Positions 18,264 through 27,588 of a stretch of 64,000 nt of DNA are shown piece after piece. This DNA is from Fen-1258 sp947085815 (lineage in GTDB: Bacteria; Bacteroidota; Ignavibacteria; Ignavibacteriales; Melioribacteraceae). The notes beneath the pieces are model-generated. The model had not been told where the DNA came from. It saw only the letters and a list, made by a program, of their open reading frames with translations, and made no database searches. The position numbers were made by a program, and so were the translations under genes. Positions within the stretch are counted from its first letter, which is position 1. The number at the start of each line of letters is the position of its first letter. Location: NCBI GenBank assembly GCA_947085815.1, contig CAMTXU010000002.1, forward strand, positions 62,001-126,000, read 5' to 3'.

Positions 18264-19835
18264 ATGAAAAAAAATAAAATTCTTTGGGTCGATGACGAGA
18301 TAGAACTTCTCCGCTCGCACATAATATTTCTTAATGAGAAAGGTTATGAGGTATCAACTGTAACAAATGGCGAAGACGCTATCTCAGAGGTTAAGAACAA
18401 CCAGTTTGATCTGATTTTTCTTGATGAAATGATGGCTGGTATGGGCGGACTTGAAACTCTTGGAAGAATAAAAGAAATCGACAACAATATTCCAGTTGTG
18501 ATGATAACCAAGAGTGAAGAAGAATCGTTAATGCATGACGCTATCGGCAGTAAAATTAGGGATTACCTGATTAAGCCTGTGCTGCCATCTCAGGTTCTTA
18601 TGGCTTGTAAGAAAATCCTTGAGCAGAAAAAAATTTCCGGTGAATATGTTGCCAAGGATTATCTTCATGATTTTAATGAAATTTCGCGGCAGTTGTTACT
18701 TAATCCCAATCATGATGACTGGATCGAAATTTATTTGAAGCTTACTAATTGGGCGATGGAACTTGATATTCATCCGGAAGTGGATCTCCGGCAGACTCTT
18801 GTTGAACAAATTAAAGAGTGTAATCAGGAGTTTAGCAAGTATATAGAAAAGAAATACAAAAATTGGATTGAGAATGTCGGTGATGATAATGTTCCGGTAC
18901 TCACCACTCAGATAGCAGATAAATATGTATTTCCTCATTTATCAAAAACCGATGCACCCGTTTTCTTCTTCGTTATTGATTGCTTGCGTCTCGATCAATG
19001 GCTGGTGATGGAAAAACATCTGAACGACGTATTTAACATCCAGAAAGATTATTACTACTCAATTCTGCCAACAGCCACTCCGTATGCGCGTAACGCATTG
19101 TTTGCTGGGTTGTTTCCTTCCGACATCGAAAAATATTACCCCGATCTTTGGACATCGATGAGTGACGATGAAAACAGCATGAATAAATACGAGAAGGATT
19201 TATTACAAAATCTTTTGAATAGAAGAAGAATTTCATTAAAAAATGATTTGAAGTATGTAAAGATCATAGATCCGGAAGTGGGACGTTCGTTTGAACAAAA
19301 TGTTCTTTCTCATAAAAAAACTCACTTAATGGCTGTTGTGGTAAATTTTTTAGATATGATCGCTCATGGTCGTTCGGATTCGGCGTTACTCAAAGAGATA
19401 GCGCCAGATGAACCCGCATACCGTTCTCTTACAAATAGTTGGTTCCAGCATTCGTCATTGCTGAATACGCTTCGAGCTATAGCTACAATACCCCGTGCAA
19501 AAGTAATTGTTACTACAGACCACGGCAGCATTCGCACTTTGAGAGGCGCGAAAGTTCTCGGCGATAAAGACGCTTCATCAAATCTAAGATTCAAGTTCGG
19601 AAGAAACTTAAAAGTGGATGATAAACATGCAATATTCATTAAGAACCCTTTGGATTATAAATTACCGAAACGGGGAATTACCATCAGCTATATAATTTCT
19701 AAAGAAGATTTTTATTTCGTCTATCCAACTGATTACCATAAATATTTAAGTCATTATAAAGATAGTTTTCAGCACGGGGGCATCTCGATGGAAGAGATGA
19801 TTCTTCCAGTCATTACAATGGAGAGCAAAATTTAA
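18264..19835 (+). CDS. porX: PorX-type response regulator with PglZ domain
   Basis: A 523-residue two-domain regulator. Residues 1-120 are a receiver: acidic pair D10/D11, phosphoacceptor D54 in LIFLDEMM, T82 and K104 in YLIKPV. There is no DNA-binding output; instead residues ~200-520 form a PglZ/alkaline-phosphatase-like domain with FFVIDCLRLDQW, LPTATPYARNALFAG, VNFLDMIAHGR and TTDHGSIR, the metal-site pattern. In Bacteroidota PorX with the kinase PorY controls T9SS genes and has phosphodiesterase activity (established for the family). No PorY-like kinase is adjacent. It starts 23 bases after sprA and runs directly into tsaE. Confidence 0.92.
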   Translation: MKKNKILWVDDEIELLRSHIIFLNEKGYEVSTVTNGEDAISEVKNNQFDLIFLDEMMAGMGGLETLGRIKEIDNNIPVVMITKSEEESLMHDAIGSKIRDYLIKPVLPSQVLMACKKILEQKKISGEYVAKDYLHDFNEISRQLLLNPNHDDWIEIYLKLTNWAMELDIHPEVDLRQTLVEQIKECNQEFSKYIEKKYKNWIENVGDDNVPVLTTQIADKYVFPHLSKTDAPVFFFVIDCLRLDQWLVMEKHLNDVFNIQKDYYYSILPTATPYARNALFAGLFPSDIEKYYPDLWTSMSDDENSMNKYEKDLLQNLLNRRRISLKNDLKYVKIIDPEVGRSFEQNVLSHKKTHLMAVVVNFLDMIAHGRSDSALLKEIAPDEPAYRSLTNSWFQHSSLLNTLRAIATIPRAKVIVTTDHGSIRTLRGAKVLGDKDASSNLRFKFGRNLKVDDKHAIFIKNPLDYKLPKRGITISYIISKEDFYFVYPTDYHKYLSHYKDSFQHGGISMEEMILPVITMESKI

Positions 19836-20264
19836 ATGAAGTTTCCCTTTCACAAGAATGTAGCATCGGAAGATGAAACGGCAAAGATTGCTCAAGAATT
19901 TTCTAAAGTACTATTTCCGGGTGATGTAATTTTATTGAATGGTGATCTCGGTTCGGGAAAAACATTTTTTGTAAAAAGTATATGCGGACAATTCGGGATT
20001 AACACCGTTTCAAGTCCAAGTTTTGCAATTGTGAATGAATACCATAACGGTAAAAAAATTATTCATTTCGATTTCTACCGCATTAAAAAGATAGAAGAGC
20101 TTTACGACATAGGTTTTGAAGAGTACTTTTTGAATGATGAGGCAATAGTATTTATTGAATGGGCTGATATGTTTGTGGAAATATTACCGGAGAAAAACTA
20201 TACAATTGAAATTAAGGGTAATAATAATACATCAAGAGAAATTTCTATCTTAAAAAATGAGTGA
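19836..20264 (+). CDS. tsaE: tRNA threonylcarbamoyladenosine biosynthesis ATPase TsaE
   Basis: A 142-residue P-loop protein with Walker A GDLGSGKT at 36-43, followed by the family signature SSPSFAIVNEY, HFDFYRI and EWAD. It supports TsaB/TsaD in making t6A at position 37 of ANN-decoding tRNAs. The ATG abuts the porX stop codon with no gap. tsaB starts 8 bases before its end, so the pair is translationally coupled. Length is normal. Confidence 0.93.
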   Translation: MKFPFHKNVASEDETAKIAQEFSKVLFPGDVILLNGDLGSGKTFFVKSICGQFGINTVSSPSFAIVNEYHNGKKIIHFDFYRIKKIEELYDIGFEEYFLNDEAIVFIEWADMFVEILPEKNYTIEIKGNNNTSREISILKNE

Positions 20265-20913
20265 ATTATACCCAATATTGGCGGTGGAGACATCCGGCGA
20301 ATTATGCAGCGTTGCTCTTTTACTTGGCGAGAAAAATTCAGTCGAGCTGAATTTTATTCAGAAGCATATACATTCTCAAAAATTAATTGGAATGATCGAC
20401 GCACTATTCCAAACTTCCGTAACTGAATTATCAGACGTAAAATCGATAGCTGTTTCGATGGGACCCGGCTCATTCACCGGTCTTCGTATTGGACTTTCTG
20501 CCGCAAAGGGAATCGCTTTCGGAAATAATCTACCCATCATTCCCGTACCAACATTTGATGCATACGCATTTCATGTCGGTGAATATCTCTGTGATGGGAC
20601 AAAATTTTCGATTGTGGTCAGCGCAAACTTAGAGGAATATTATTTTTCCAGATATGTGAAAAAGACGAATGGGATTGATATCGTAGATCAGTTAAAATTA
20701 ATAATGAAGAATGAACTTAAAAATATAATTGAAAGCGGGGAAATTATTTACGGTAATGTTACCGGATTGGAAAAAATTAAACCTGTAATTAGACCTACTG
20801 CAAAATCTGTTGGTGAGTGGGCTTATTTTTATGGTAAGGATTTATTAACTTTTGACTACGATTATTTGGAACCAAATTATTTTAAGAAATTTATTGTAAA
20901 GGTAAGAAGATGA
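20257..20913 (+). CDS. tsaB: tRNA threonylcarbamoyladenosine biosynthesis protein TsaB
   Basis: A 218-residue ASKHA-fold protein (YeaZ). It has ILAVETSG at the N end and the diagnostic SMGPGSFTGLRIGLSAAKGIAFG near 69-90. It dimerises with TsaD, the catalytic t6A subunit, which is not in this window. It overlaps tsaE by 8 bases and the DUF1573 gene by 4 bases (ATGA), so it lies in the middle of a tightly packed transcript starting at porX or sprA. Confidence 0.93.
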   Translation: MSELYPILAVETSGELCSVALLLGEKNSVELNFIQKHIHSQKLIGMIDALFQTSVTELSDVKSIAVSMGPGSFTGLRIGLSAAKGIAFGNNLPIIPVPTFDAYAFHVGEYLCDGTKFSIVVSANLEEYYFSRYVKKTNGIDIVDQLKLIMKNELKNIIESGEIIYGNVTGLEKIKPVIRPTAKSVGEWAYFYGKDLLTFDYDYLEPNYFKKFIVKVRR

Positions 20914-21635
20914 AAAAAATTACACTGCTAATTCTTCTGAGTTTGGCAACGGGTATAATGGCGCAGATTAGTGCTCCAAAAATTAGTGTTGTAAAAGGTT
21001 ATCACGATTTTGGTACTATTGTGGAAGGGGAAATAGTTACTCACCAATTTGAGATAAAGAATACCGGAACCGCCGAGTTGATTATTACTCAGGTACATGC
21101 CTCTTGTGGATGTACTGCGGCTAAACCGGAAAAAATGAATCTAAAACCGGGTGAAAAAACTTTTGTGAAAGTGGAATTTAATTCTGAGAACCGTTTAGGA
21201 CCTCAAGAAAAATTTGTCTATGTATCCTCTAACGATCCGATCAATCCCTACTATAAACTTTCTTTTGTTGGTGTTATTGTAGATAAAAATGCGGAATCAA
21301 AAAGTGGTAAAAATCCCAAGCTTACATTAACTAAAGCTACCTATGATTTTGGTAAAATTGAGGAGGGGAAAGTCGTTGATGCAAAAATCAGTTTTAAGAA
21401 TGAAGGCAGCGGCGTTTTGGTAATAAACGATGTTAAAACTTCCTGCGGCTGTACTGCGGTATTATTAAGCAGTAAAACTTTGCAGCCGGGTGAATCCGGT
21501 AATATTAGAATTGAATTGGATACCGCTAACAGAGAAGGTAAGTTAACAAGAACCGTAACACTTTATTCAAATGACCCGCAGCAGCCAAATCAAATAATTA
21601 CTTTATTTGTCAATATCGAAAAGAGAAAATCTTAA
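20910..21635 (+). CDS. Exported DUF1573 protein with two repeats
   Basis: A 241-residue protein with a cleavable signal (KKITLLILLSLATGIMAQ) and two tandem ~100-residue DUF1573 Ig-like domains. Each has the order YDFG, EG, then SCGCT: HASCGCTAAKP in the first and TSCGCTAVLL in the second, followed by PGE and SNDP. The family is common in the periplasm or on the surface of Bacteroidota; its function is unknown. The conserved CGC could bind metal or form disulfides (inference). Overlaps tsaB by 4 bases and accD by 1 base (TAATG). Confidence 0.85.
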   Translation: MKKITLLILLSLATGIMAQISAPKISVVKGYHDFGTIVEGEIVTHQFEIKNTGTAELIITQVHASCGCTAAKPEKMNLKPGEKTFVKVEFNSENRLGPQEKFVYVSSNDPINPYYKLSFVGVIVDKNAESKSGKNPKLTLTKATYDFGKIEEGKVVDAKISFKNEGSGVLVINDVKTSCGCTAVLLSSKTLQPGESGNIRIELDTANREGKLTRTVTLYSNDPQQPNQIITLFVNIEKRKS

Positions 21636-22474
21636 TGGGTTGGTTTAAAAGAAAAAAAGAAAATATTTCCCGCGACAGTAAAAAGACTGATATACCGGAC
21701 GGGCAATGGTCTAAATGTGAAGATTGCGGCGAAATAATACATAATAAACAACTCGAAGTGAATTTATGGTGCTGTCCCAAATGTAATTTTCACTTTAGAA
21801 TTGGAAGTGAAGAGTATGTATCGCTCATATTTGATAAAGGTACATTCAAGGAATTGGACAAAAAAATGAAATCTGGCGATCCGCTTGAATTTACCGACAC
21901 GAAGAAATATTCCGATAGAATAGTTTCCACCATAAAGAAGAGCGGCTTGAATGACGCCGTTAGAACAGGTGTTGGAAAAATTGATGGAAAAAAAACATCA
22001 TTCGCTTGTATGGATTTTAGTTTTATCGGTGGCAGTATGGGCTCGGTAGTTGGAGAAAAGATAGCGCGTGCAATCGATGCAGCTTATGAAGAAAAAATTC
22101 CGATGGTAATTATTAGTCAAAGCGGCGGTGCAAGAATGATGGAAGGTGCGTTTTCATTAATGCAGATGGCTAAAACAAGTGCGCGTCTCGCTAGAAATGC
22201 CGAAGCGCATCTGCCTTATATCTCAATTCTGACAGATCCTACCACAGGTGGTGTAACCGCAAGTTACGCGATGCTGGGAGATGTAATAATAGCTGAACCA
22301 AAAGCATTAATAGGATTTGCCGGACCTCGTGTCATCAAACAAACTATTGGTAAAGATTTGCCAAGCGGATTCCAGAGAACAGAATTTCAACTCGATAACG
22401 GTTTTGTTGATTTTATTGTTAACCGAAAACAGATGAAAGAAAAACTTTTTCAGTTGATTGAGTACATGACTTAA
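21635..22474 (+). CDS. accD: Acetyl-CoA carboxylase carboxyltransferase subunit beta
   Basis: A 279-residue AccD with the N-terminal four-cysteine zinc ribbon (C28, C31, C47, C50) and the carboxyltransferase core DFSFIGGSMGSVVGEKIARA, SQSGGARMMEGAFSLMQMAKTSA and GFAGPRVIKQTI. With AccA it moves carboxyl from biotin to acetyl-CoA, giving malonyl-CoA for fatty acid synthesis. AccA, AccB and AccC are not in the window. It is the last gene of the sprA-porX-tsaE-tsaB-DUF1573 run. Confidence 0.95.
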   Translation: MGWFKRKKENISRDSKKTDIPDGQWSKCEDCGEIIHNKQLEVNLWCCPKCNFHFRIGSEEYVSLIFDKGTFKELDKKMKSGDPLEFTDTKKYSDRIVSTIKKSGLNDAVRTGVGKIDGKKTSFACMDFSFIGGSMGSVVGEKIARAIDAAYEEKIPMVIISQSGGARMMEGAFSLMQMAKTSARLARNAEAHLPYISILTDPTTGGVTASYAMLGDVIIAEPKALIGFAGPRVIKQTIGKDLPSGFQRTEFQLDNGFVDFIVNRKQMKEKLFQLIEYMT

Positions 22475-22524
22475 ACAAATTATGTAGGCGAACTTTAAAG
22501 TGAAGCGGAAACTCTCCCGAAGGA

Positions 22525-23682
22525 TTATTTTCTAAATTTCTTTACCATTTTAGAGATTATTTCCAGAGCGTAATCAACCTCATCCTCACTATTCTTCATT
22601 CCAAAAGAAAATCTCAAAGTACCGGCAGCGTCTTCCGGTGAATAACCCATACCAAGAATAACATGAGATGCCTTTACAGTTCCGCTAGTGCAGGCAGATC
22701 CATTCGAAGCTGCAACTCCATTTATGTCGAGATATATCAGCATTGCTTCCGAATCGTTATTGTACCATTCAGATTTGAAAGTTGCACTCAGTATATAAGG
22801 GGAGGAATTTGAAACGGAATTTATAATGATGCCGTCGCTATCAACCGCCAGTAATCCCTCTATAAATTTGTGTTTAAGAAATTTTACATGATCATAATTT
22901 GCTTGCATTGATTCATTTGCGATTTTAATGGCTTCGGCAAATCCAATAATTCCGGCAACATTTTCTGTTCCGCCGCGTCTGTTACGTTCTTGAGATCCTC
23001 CGAATAACATTGGAGAAAGAGGCGTACCGCTTTTTACAAATGCAAAACCTACTCCCTTGGGACCGTAAATCTTATGCGCAGATCCGCATAGAGAATCAAT
23101 TCCAATCTTTTTTACATCAATCGGAAATTTACCAAAGCTTTGAACAGCATCACTATGGAAAAGAATATTTTTTTGTTTGAGATGATCGGCAATATTCTCA
23201 ATAGGATTAATGACGCCTGTTTCATTATTAACATGCATAATCGAAACAAGAGACGTATTCTCATCCGGATACTCTAATGAATTTTGCCAGTTTACTTGTG
23301 AATTACAATTAACATCTAACCAGTTTACATCGAAATGGCTCTTCTCGAATTCATGAAATAGATCCAAGACGCAATGATGTTCAATTCTAGAAGTAAAAAT
23401 TTTATTACGCCCTGTTTCAGCAAATTTTGTTCTGGAAATTCCTAAAACGGCAAAGTTATTTGCCTCGCTGCCTCCGCTTGTGAAATAAATTTCGCTTGGA
23501 TATGCGTTGATGAAATTGGCGACAGTTTCTCTTGCTTCCTCAATAGCAACTCTCACCGTTCTGCCGAAAGAATGGATGCTGGATGGATTTCCAAAATTCT
23601 CCATTAGGAATGGTTTCATCTTTTCAAATACTTTGGGATGAACTGGGGAAGTGGCGGCATAATCAAAATATACTTTCATCAT
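22525..23682 (-). CDS. Cysteine desulfurase (NifS/IscS class V aminotransferase)
   Basis: A 385-residue PLP enzyme that takes sulfur from cysteine for Fe-S clusters and tRNA thiolation. The PLP lysine is K204 in SAHKIYGPKGVG, the cofactor-stacking histidine is in EHHCVLD (102-103), and the persulfide cysteine is C331 in NGSACTSGTVKASH. The short loop around the cysteine fits the IscS/NifS group rather than SufS. It follows birA on the minus strand after 7 bases. No IscU or other assembly gene is close, so whether it serves Fe-S or tRNA modification is open. Confidence 0.92.
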   Translation of the reverse strand: MMKVYFDYAATSPVHPKVFEKMKPFLMENFGNPSSIHSFGRTVRVAIEEARETVANFINAYPSEIYFTSGGSEANNFAVLGISRTKFAETGRNKIFTSRIEHHCVLDLFHEFEKSHFDVNWLDVNCNSQVNWQNSLEYPDENTSLVSIMHVNNETGVINPIENIADHLKQKNILFHSDAVQSFGKFPIDVKKIGIDSLCGSAHKIYGPKGVGFAFVKSGTPLSPMLFGGSQERNRRGGTENVAGIIGFAEAIKIANESMQANYDHVKFLKHKFIEGLLAVDSDGIIINSVSNSSPYILSATFKSEWYNNDSEAMLIYLDINGVAASNGSACTSGTVKASHVILGMGYSPEDAAGTLRFSFGMKNSEDEVDYALEIISKMVKKFRK

Positions 23683-23689
23683 TCCCTTT

Positions 23690-24457
23690 CTATCTTAAGC
23701 TTACATCGCCGTAATGGATCTTTTCCGTATTATCGCCATTGCGTAAAATTAAAAATCCATTTTCATCGACGTCATCAAAAATTCCGGTTTTAACCTGGTC
23801 GCCATCAACAATTTTAATTTTTTCTCCCAGCATTTTGCAGCGGTTCCGCCAATCACTTAAAACTTTTTTCCCCGATTTTTTCGAGAGTTCTAACATTGCC
23901 TCAAAATTATTGAGAACCTCGCTTAATAATTTTTCGCGGTTGGCAATGGAATGAAATTCTTTCCTTACTGAGGTGGGAGGAATTTCAAATTGACCCGGGA
24001 AGTTAGGTTGGTTAACATTTATGCCGATTCCTACAACCACTCTGGCAATCTTATTTGCTTTTGAAACGGATTCTAACAAAATACCCGCAATTTTTTTCTT
24101 ATGAATCAAAACATCATTAGGCCATTTGAGTTCAACATTTAACTGATAAAGGTTCTCAATTGATTGAGCCACAGCGATAGCGGCACTTAAATTTATCAAG
24201 TTAATTTTTTGCTCTTTAAATTCACCTTTTAACAAAATTGAAAAAGTTAAATTTTGACCGCTACTGCTTATCCATTCTCTCTCTTTGCGCCCTCTGCCCT
24301 TACTCTGATATTCTGCCAACAAAACCGTACCATTTTTGTCTGAATCTTTACTTGCCAGTAACATAGTGTTTGTGGATCCAACCTCATCGCAATAAATAAA
24401 ATTCCTTCCAATGTAATCTGTATCCAACTTGATATCAAATTCTTCTATCTTGAACAA
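23690..24457 (-). CDS. birA: Biotin--[acetyl-CoA-carboxylase] ligase
   Basis: A 255-residue ligase that attaches biotin to carrier proteins through biotinyl-AMP. The biotin loop GRGRKEREW, KWPNDVLIHKKKIAGILLE and the GIGINVN strand are present, and a small C-terminal SH3-like domain ends the chain. There is no N-terminal helix-turn-helix, so it is a monofunctional ligase, not a repressor. Probable substrates include the carrier at 2715-3029. Co-transcribed with the cysteine desulfurase. Confidence 0.93.
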   Translation of the reverse strand: MFKIEEFDIKLDTDYIGRNFIYCDEVGSTNTMLLASKDSDKNGTVLLAEYQSKGRGRKEREWISSSGQNLTFSILLKGEFKEQKINLINLSAAIAVAQSIENLYQLNVELKWPNDVLIHKKKIAGILLESVSKANKIARVVVGIGINVNQPNFPGQFEIPPTSVRKEFHSIANREKLLSEVLNNFEAMLELSKKSGKKVLSDWRNRCKMLGEKIKIVDGDQVKTGIFDDVDENGFLILRNGDNTEKIHYGDVSLR

Positions 24458-24622
24458 AATCGATTCTCCTAAAAAATATTATGAAATAAAGTTTCTATTT
24501 CAGTCAAAAGATCATACTGACCGGAAATAAATTTTGAATCTCTGCCAAACTACTGATTAAGCCCGATTATTTTAAAAACTTCTAAACCATTAAAAAATAA
24601 GTGTTTAGAAAGAATAACCACT

Positions 24623-24650
24623 TTGGCACTTCCCTTGTAATATTTATTCT
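24623..24650 (+). promoter_or_regulatory. Candidate promoter of the hsp20-dnaK-hsp20 operon
   Basis: TTGGCA at 24623-24628 and TATTCT at 24645-24650 are 16 bases apart, like a sigma-70 promoter. The same bases also read TGGCAC-N5-TTGTA, one change away from a sigma-54 site (TTGCA expected). The sequence does not decide which is used. It lies ~28 bases before the hsp20 start codon. Confidence 0.4.
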
Positions 24651-24677
24651 GAACAATTAACAAGAATGGAGGATAAA

Positions 24678-25133
24678 ATGACACTTATAAAATTCGAACC
24701 TATGAGAGAGTTTGAAACTCTACATGACAAAATTCTGGAAATCCATCCCTTCTGGAAAAGATACTTTGATGATTTCTCAAATTTCGGTTTCACTGCAAAC
24801 CAAAACTTTTACCCAAGAATAGATATCTCGGAAGATAAAAACAATATAATAGTTAGCGCAGAGATTCCCGGAGTAAAAAAAGAGAATATCAAAATCACTA
24901 TGCAAGATAACATTTTGACCATAGAAGGGGAAAAGAAAAAAGAGATCGAACAAAAAGAAAAAGAGTACTACAGAAGTGAAAGAATGTTTGGATCATTCAA
25001 ACGCAGTTTCACGCTTCCTGAAGAGGTAGACTCTGATAGCGTTGAAGCCAATTTTGAGGATGGCATGCTTCGGATTCTAATGAAGAAAGCAGCACCCAAA
25101 GTTAAAAAAGAAAAATTAATAGAGCTGAAGTAA
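24678..25133 (+). CDS. Small heat shock protein, Hsp20/alpha-crystallin family
   Basis: A 151-residue ATP-independent holdase. The alpha-crystallin domain runs from about residue 45: PRIDISEDKNNIIVSAEIPGVKKENIKI, then ILTIEGEKKKE, RSERMFGSFKRSFTLPE and FEDGMLRILMKK. An in-frame ATG at 24666 exists, but the ribosome site GGAGG (24668-24672) sits right after it, 5 bases before the ATG at 24678, so the later start is chosen. dnaK follows after 46 bases and a second hsp20 after that, forming a chaperone operon. Confidence 0.93.
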   Translation: MTLIKFEPMREFETLHDKILEIHPFWKRYFDDFSNFGFTANQNFYPRIDISEDKNNIIVSAEIPGVKKENIKITMQDNILTIEGEKKKEIEQKEKEYYRSERMFGSFKRSFTLPEEVDSDSVEANFEDGMLRILMKKAAPKVKKEKLIELK

Positions 25134-25179
25134 AATCTTCAGCTCATTTCAAAAATGAAATCTAAAAAAGGAAATTTCA

Positions 25180-27129
25180 ATGGGAAAGATTATTGGTATT
25201 GATCTGGGAACCACTAACTCGTGCGTTGCGGTAATGGAAGGGAACGAACCTGTGGTAATTCCAAATTCTGAAGGCGGAAGAACAACACCCTCTGTTGTTG
25301 CGTTTACTAAATCGGGGGAAAGATTAATAGGACAACCCGGAAAGCGACAAGCAGTTACAAATCCTAAAAACACAATATTCTCTATCAAGAGATTTATGGG
25401 CAGAAAACGGGATGAAGTTGATGTTGAATCGAAAGAAGTTCCATACAAAGTTGTATCCGGCGATAACGGTTCGGCAAGAGTTGAGATTGATGAGCGTTTA
25501 TATTCTCCGCCCGAAATAAGTGCAATGGTTTTGCAAAAAATGAAAAAAACTGCAGAAGATTACTTGGGTCAGGAAGTAACCGAAGCTGTTATTACAGTAC
25601 CTGCATATTTTAATGATGCGCAGCGACAAGCTACAAAAGATGCCGGTGAAATTGCCGGATTAAAGGTTAAAAGGATTATAAACGAGCCAACCGCTGCTGC
25701 ACTTGCATATGGCTTGGATAAGAAACATAAAGAAGAACTTGTTGCCGTTTACGATCTTGGCGGCGGAACATTTGATATTTCAATTCTGCAATTAGGCGAA
25801 GGTGTATTTGAAGTAAAATCAACTAATGGCGATACTCACCTCGGTGGTGATGATTTTGACCAGAGGCTTATTGATTATCTTGCCGATGAATTTCAGAAAC
25901 AAGAGGGAATTGATTTACGTAAAGATCCTATGGCGCTTCAACGTTTGAAAGAAGCTGCTGAAAAAGCGAAGATTGAACTTTCATCTTCAGTACATACCGA
26001 TGTAAATCTACCGTTTATAACCGCTACTCAGGATGGTCCTAAGCACTTAAATATTAATCTCTCACGCGCCAAATTTGAGCAGTTAATTGATGACTTAATT
26101 CAAAGAACAGTTGGTCCATGTGAACGTGCGATTAAAGACGCCGGTGTTTCAACTTCTCAAATTGATGAAGTGATTTTGGTAGGAGGTTCAACACGTGTTC
26201 CTAAAGTACAAGAATTGGTAAAAAAACTTTTTGGAAAAGAACCGCACAAAGGTGTAAATCCTGATGAAGTAGTAGCCATTGGTGCTGCAATTCAGGGTGG
26301 CGTGCTTGCCGGTGATGTGAAAGATGTTCTATTGCTTGATGTAACTCCTTTATCTCTTGGAATCGAAACTTTAGGCGGAGTATTTACAAAATTAATTGAG
26401 GCGAACACTACAATTCCAACAAAGAAAAGCGAAGTGTTCTCTACTGCTTCGGACAATCAACCTTCTGTCGAAATTCACATTCTGCAAGGTGAGAGACCTA
26501 TGGCAGTCGATAACAGAACTCTTGGAAAATTCCACCTTGATGGAATACCGCCTGCACCTCGTGGAGTTCCACAAGTTGAAGTAACTTTTGATATTGACGC
26601 GAACGGAATTCTTCACGTTGCTGCAAAGGATAAAGCTACAAATAAAGAACAGAGTATAAGAATTACCTCTTCGAGTGGTCTTTCGAAAGAGGAAGTTGAA
26701 AAAATGAAACAGACGGCAAAAGAGCATGCAGCGGAAGATAAAAAGAAAAAAGAAGCAGTTGAAGTGAAGAACCAAGCTGATAATCTCATCTTCCAGACCA
26801 AAAAACAAATTGAAGAGATGAAAGATAAGATCACTTCCGAACAAAAAAATCAATTGGAGAGTGAAATCAAAAAAGTTGAAGATGCACTTGCAACAAACGA
26901 TACAGATAAAATCAAAGCTGCAACTGATGGCATGACTAGAGTATGGAATGAGATTGCTCAAAAATTGTATTCCCAACAAGGTCCAACCCCTGGCGCAGAT
27001 GGCGGGGAGCCTTTTACCGGACAAGCTGAGGGACAACAGAAAAAGCAGCAATCTTCGACCGGTAAAAAAGATGATGGTAATAATGTTGAAGATGCATCTT
27101 ATGAAGTTGTTGATGATGACAAAAAATAA
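25180..27129 (+). CDS. dnaK: Molecular chaperone DnaK (Hsp70)
   Basis: A 649-residue full-length Hsp70. The ATPase domain begins GIDLGTTNSCVAVMEG and has AVITVPAYFNDAQRQATKDAG, VYDLGGGTFDISIL and ILVGGSTRVPKVQ. The linker region reads DVLLLDVTPLSLGIETLGG, followed by the substrate-binding beta domain (IPTKKSEVFSTA, GERPMA) and a helical lid. The disordered tail ends in EVVDDDKK, close to the canonical EEV-type terminus. GrpE and DnaJ are not adjacent; instead the gene lies between two small heat shock genes. Confidence 0.98.
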   Translation: MGKIIGIDLGTTNSCVAVMEGNEPVVIPNSEGGRTTPSVVAFTKSGERLIGQPGKRQAVTNPKNTIFSIKRFMGRKRDEVDVESKEVPYKVVSGDNGSARVEIDERLYSPPEISAMVLQKMKKTAEDYLGQEVTEAVITVPAYFNDAQRQATKDAGEIAGLKVKRIINEPTAAALAYGLDKKHKEELVAVYDLGGGTFDISILQLGEGVFEVKSTNGDTHLGGDDFDQRLIDYLADEFQKQEGIDLRKDPMALQRLKEAAEKAKIELSSSVHTDVNLPFITATQDGPKHLNINLSRAKFEQLIDDLIQRTVGPCERAIKDAGVSTSQIDEVILVGGSTRVPKVQELVKKLFGKEPHKGVNPDEVVAIGAAIQGGVLAGDVKDVLLLDVTPLSLGIETLGGVFTKLIEANTTIPTKKSEVFSTASDNQPSVEIHILQGERPMAVDNRTLGKFHLDGIPPAPRGVPQVEVTFDIDANGILHVAAKDKATNKEQSIRITSSSGLSKEEVEKMKQTAKEHAAEDKKKKEAVEVKNQADNLIFQTKKQIEEMKDKITSEQKNQLESEIKKVEDALATNDTDKIKAATDGMTRVWNEIAQKLYSQQGPTPGADGGEPFTGQAEGQQKKQQSSTGKKDDGNNVEDASYEVVDDDKK

Positions 27130-27163
27130 ATTATAAAAACAAAAAAAATAGATGGAGGTCGTT

Positions 27164-27556
27164 ATGACTGAACAAAAAGAAATAGTGGAAGTGAAAAATA
27201 AAAGAAGTTGGGACGAAGCTCTCGAAAAAGAATCCTGGGTTGCTCCTTTAATAGACATCTACGAAACAGCGGAAGATTATTTTCTTACTGCTCAAATGCC
27301 GGGTGTTTCAAAAGAGGATGTAAAAATTAAACTAGAAGAGGGATTCCTGGTAATCATGGGAAGAATTACTTTCGATGAAGCTATTAACCGCAAATATGTT
27401 CTTAAAGAAACAGAAACCGGTAACTTCTATCGCAGATTCAAAATATCTGAAAATATTGATGAGGCGAAAATTGATGCCAAGTTGGAAAATGGCGTACTAA
27501 ATGTCAAACTCCCTAAGCATGAAAGAATGAAACCAAAGACGATTGAGATTAAGTAA
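27164..27556 (+). CDS. Second Hsp20-family small heat shock protein
   Basis: A 130-residue protein whose alpha-crystallin domain covers most of the chain: PLIDIYETAEDYFLTAQMPGVSKEDVKI, GRITFDEA, FYRRFKISENIDEAKIDAKLENGVLNVKLPK. The charged N-terminal arm differs from the first Hsp20. The GGAGGT ribosome site at 27154-27159 overlaps an earlier in-frame ATG at 27152 and is spaced 4-5 bases from the ATG at 27164, so 27164 is the start. It is the last gene before a strong terminator. Confidence 0.92.
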   Translation: MTEQKEIVEVKNKRSWDEALEKESWVAPLIDIYETAEDYFLTAQMPGVSKEDVKIKLEEGFLVIMGRITFDEAINRKYVLKETETGNFYRRFKISENIDEAKIDAKLENGVLNVKLPKHERMKPKTIEIK

Positions 27557-27588
27557 GCAGTTCTCATTTTACAGTCCCACTCGTTTAT

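Noticed and set aside
24624..24639. Firm sigma-54 promoter for hsp20
   Set aside because: TGGCAC-N5-TTGTA lacks the conserved C of the -12 element, and a sigma-70-like reading overlaps it, so it is listed only as a candidate promoter.
26392..27258. 288-residue minus-strand ORF, rich in Phe, Cys and Ser
   Set aside because: Antisense shadow of dnaK and the following hsp20; the composition is that of reversed Lys/Glu-rich coding sequence.
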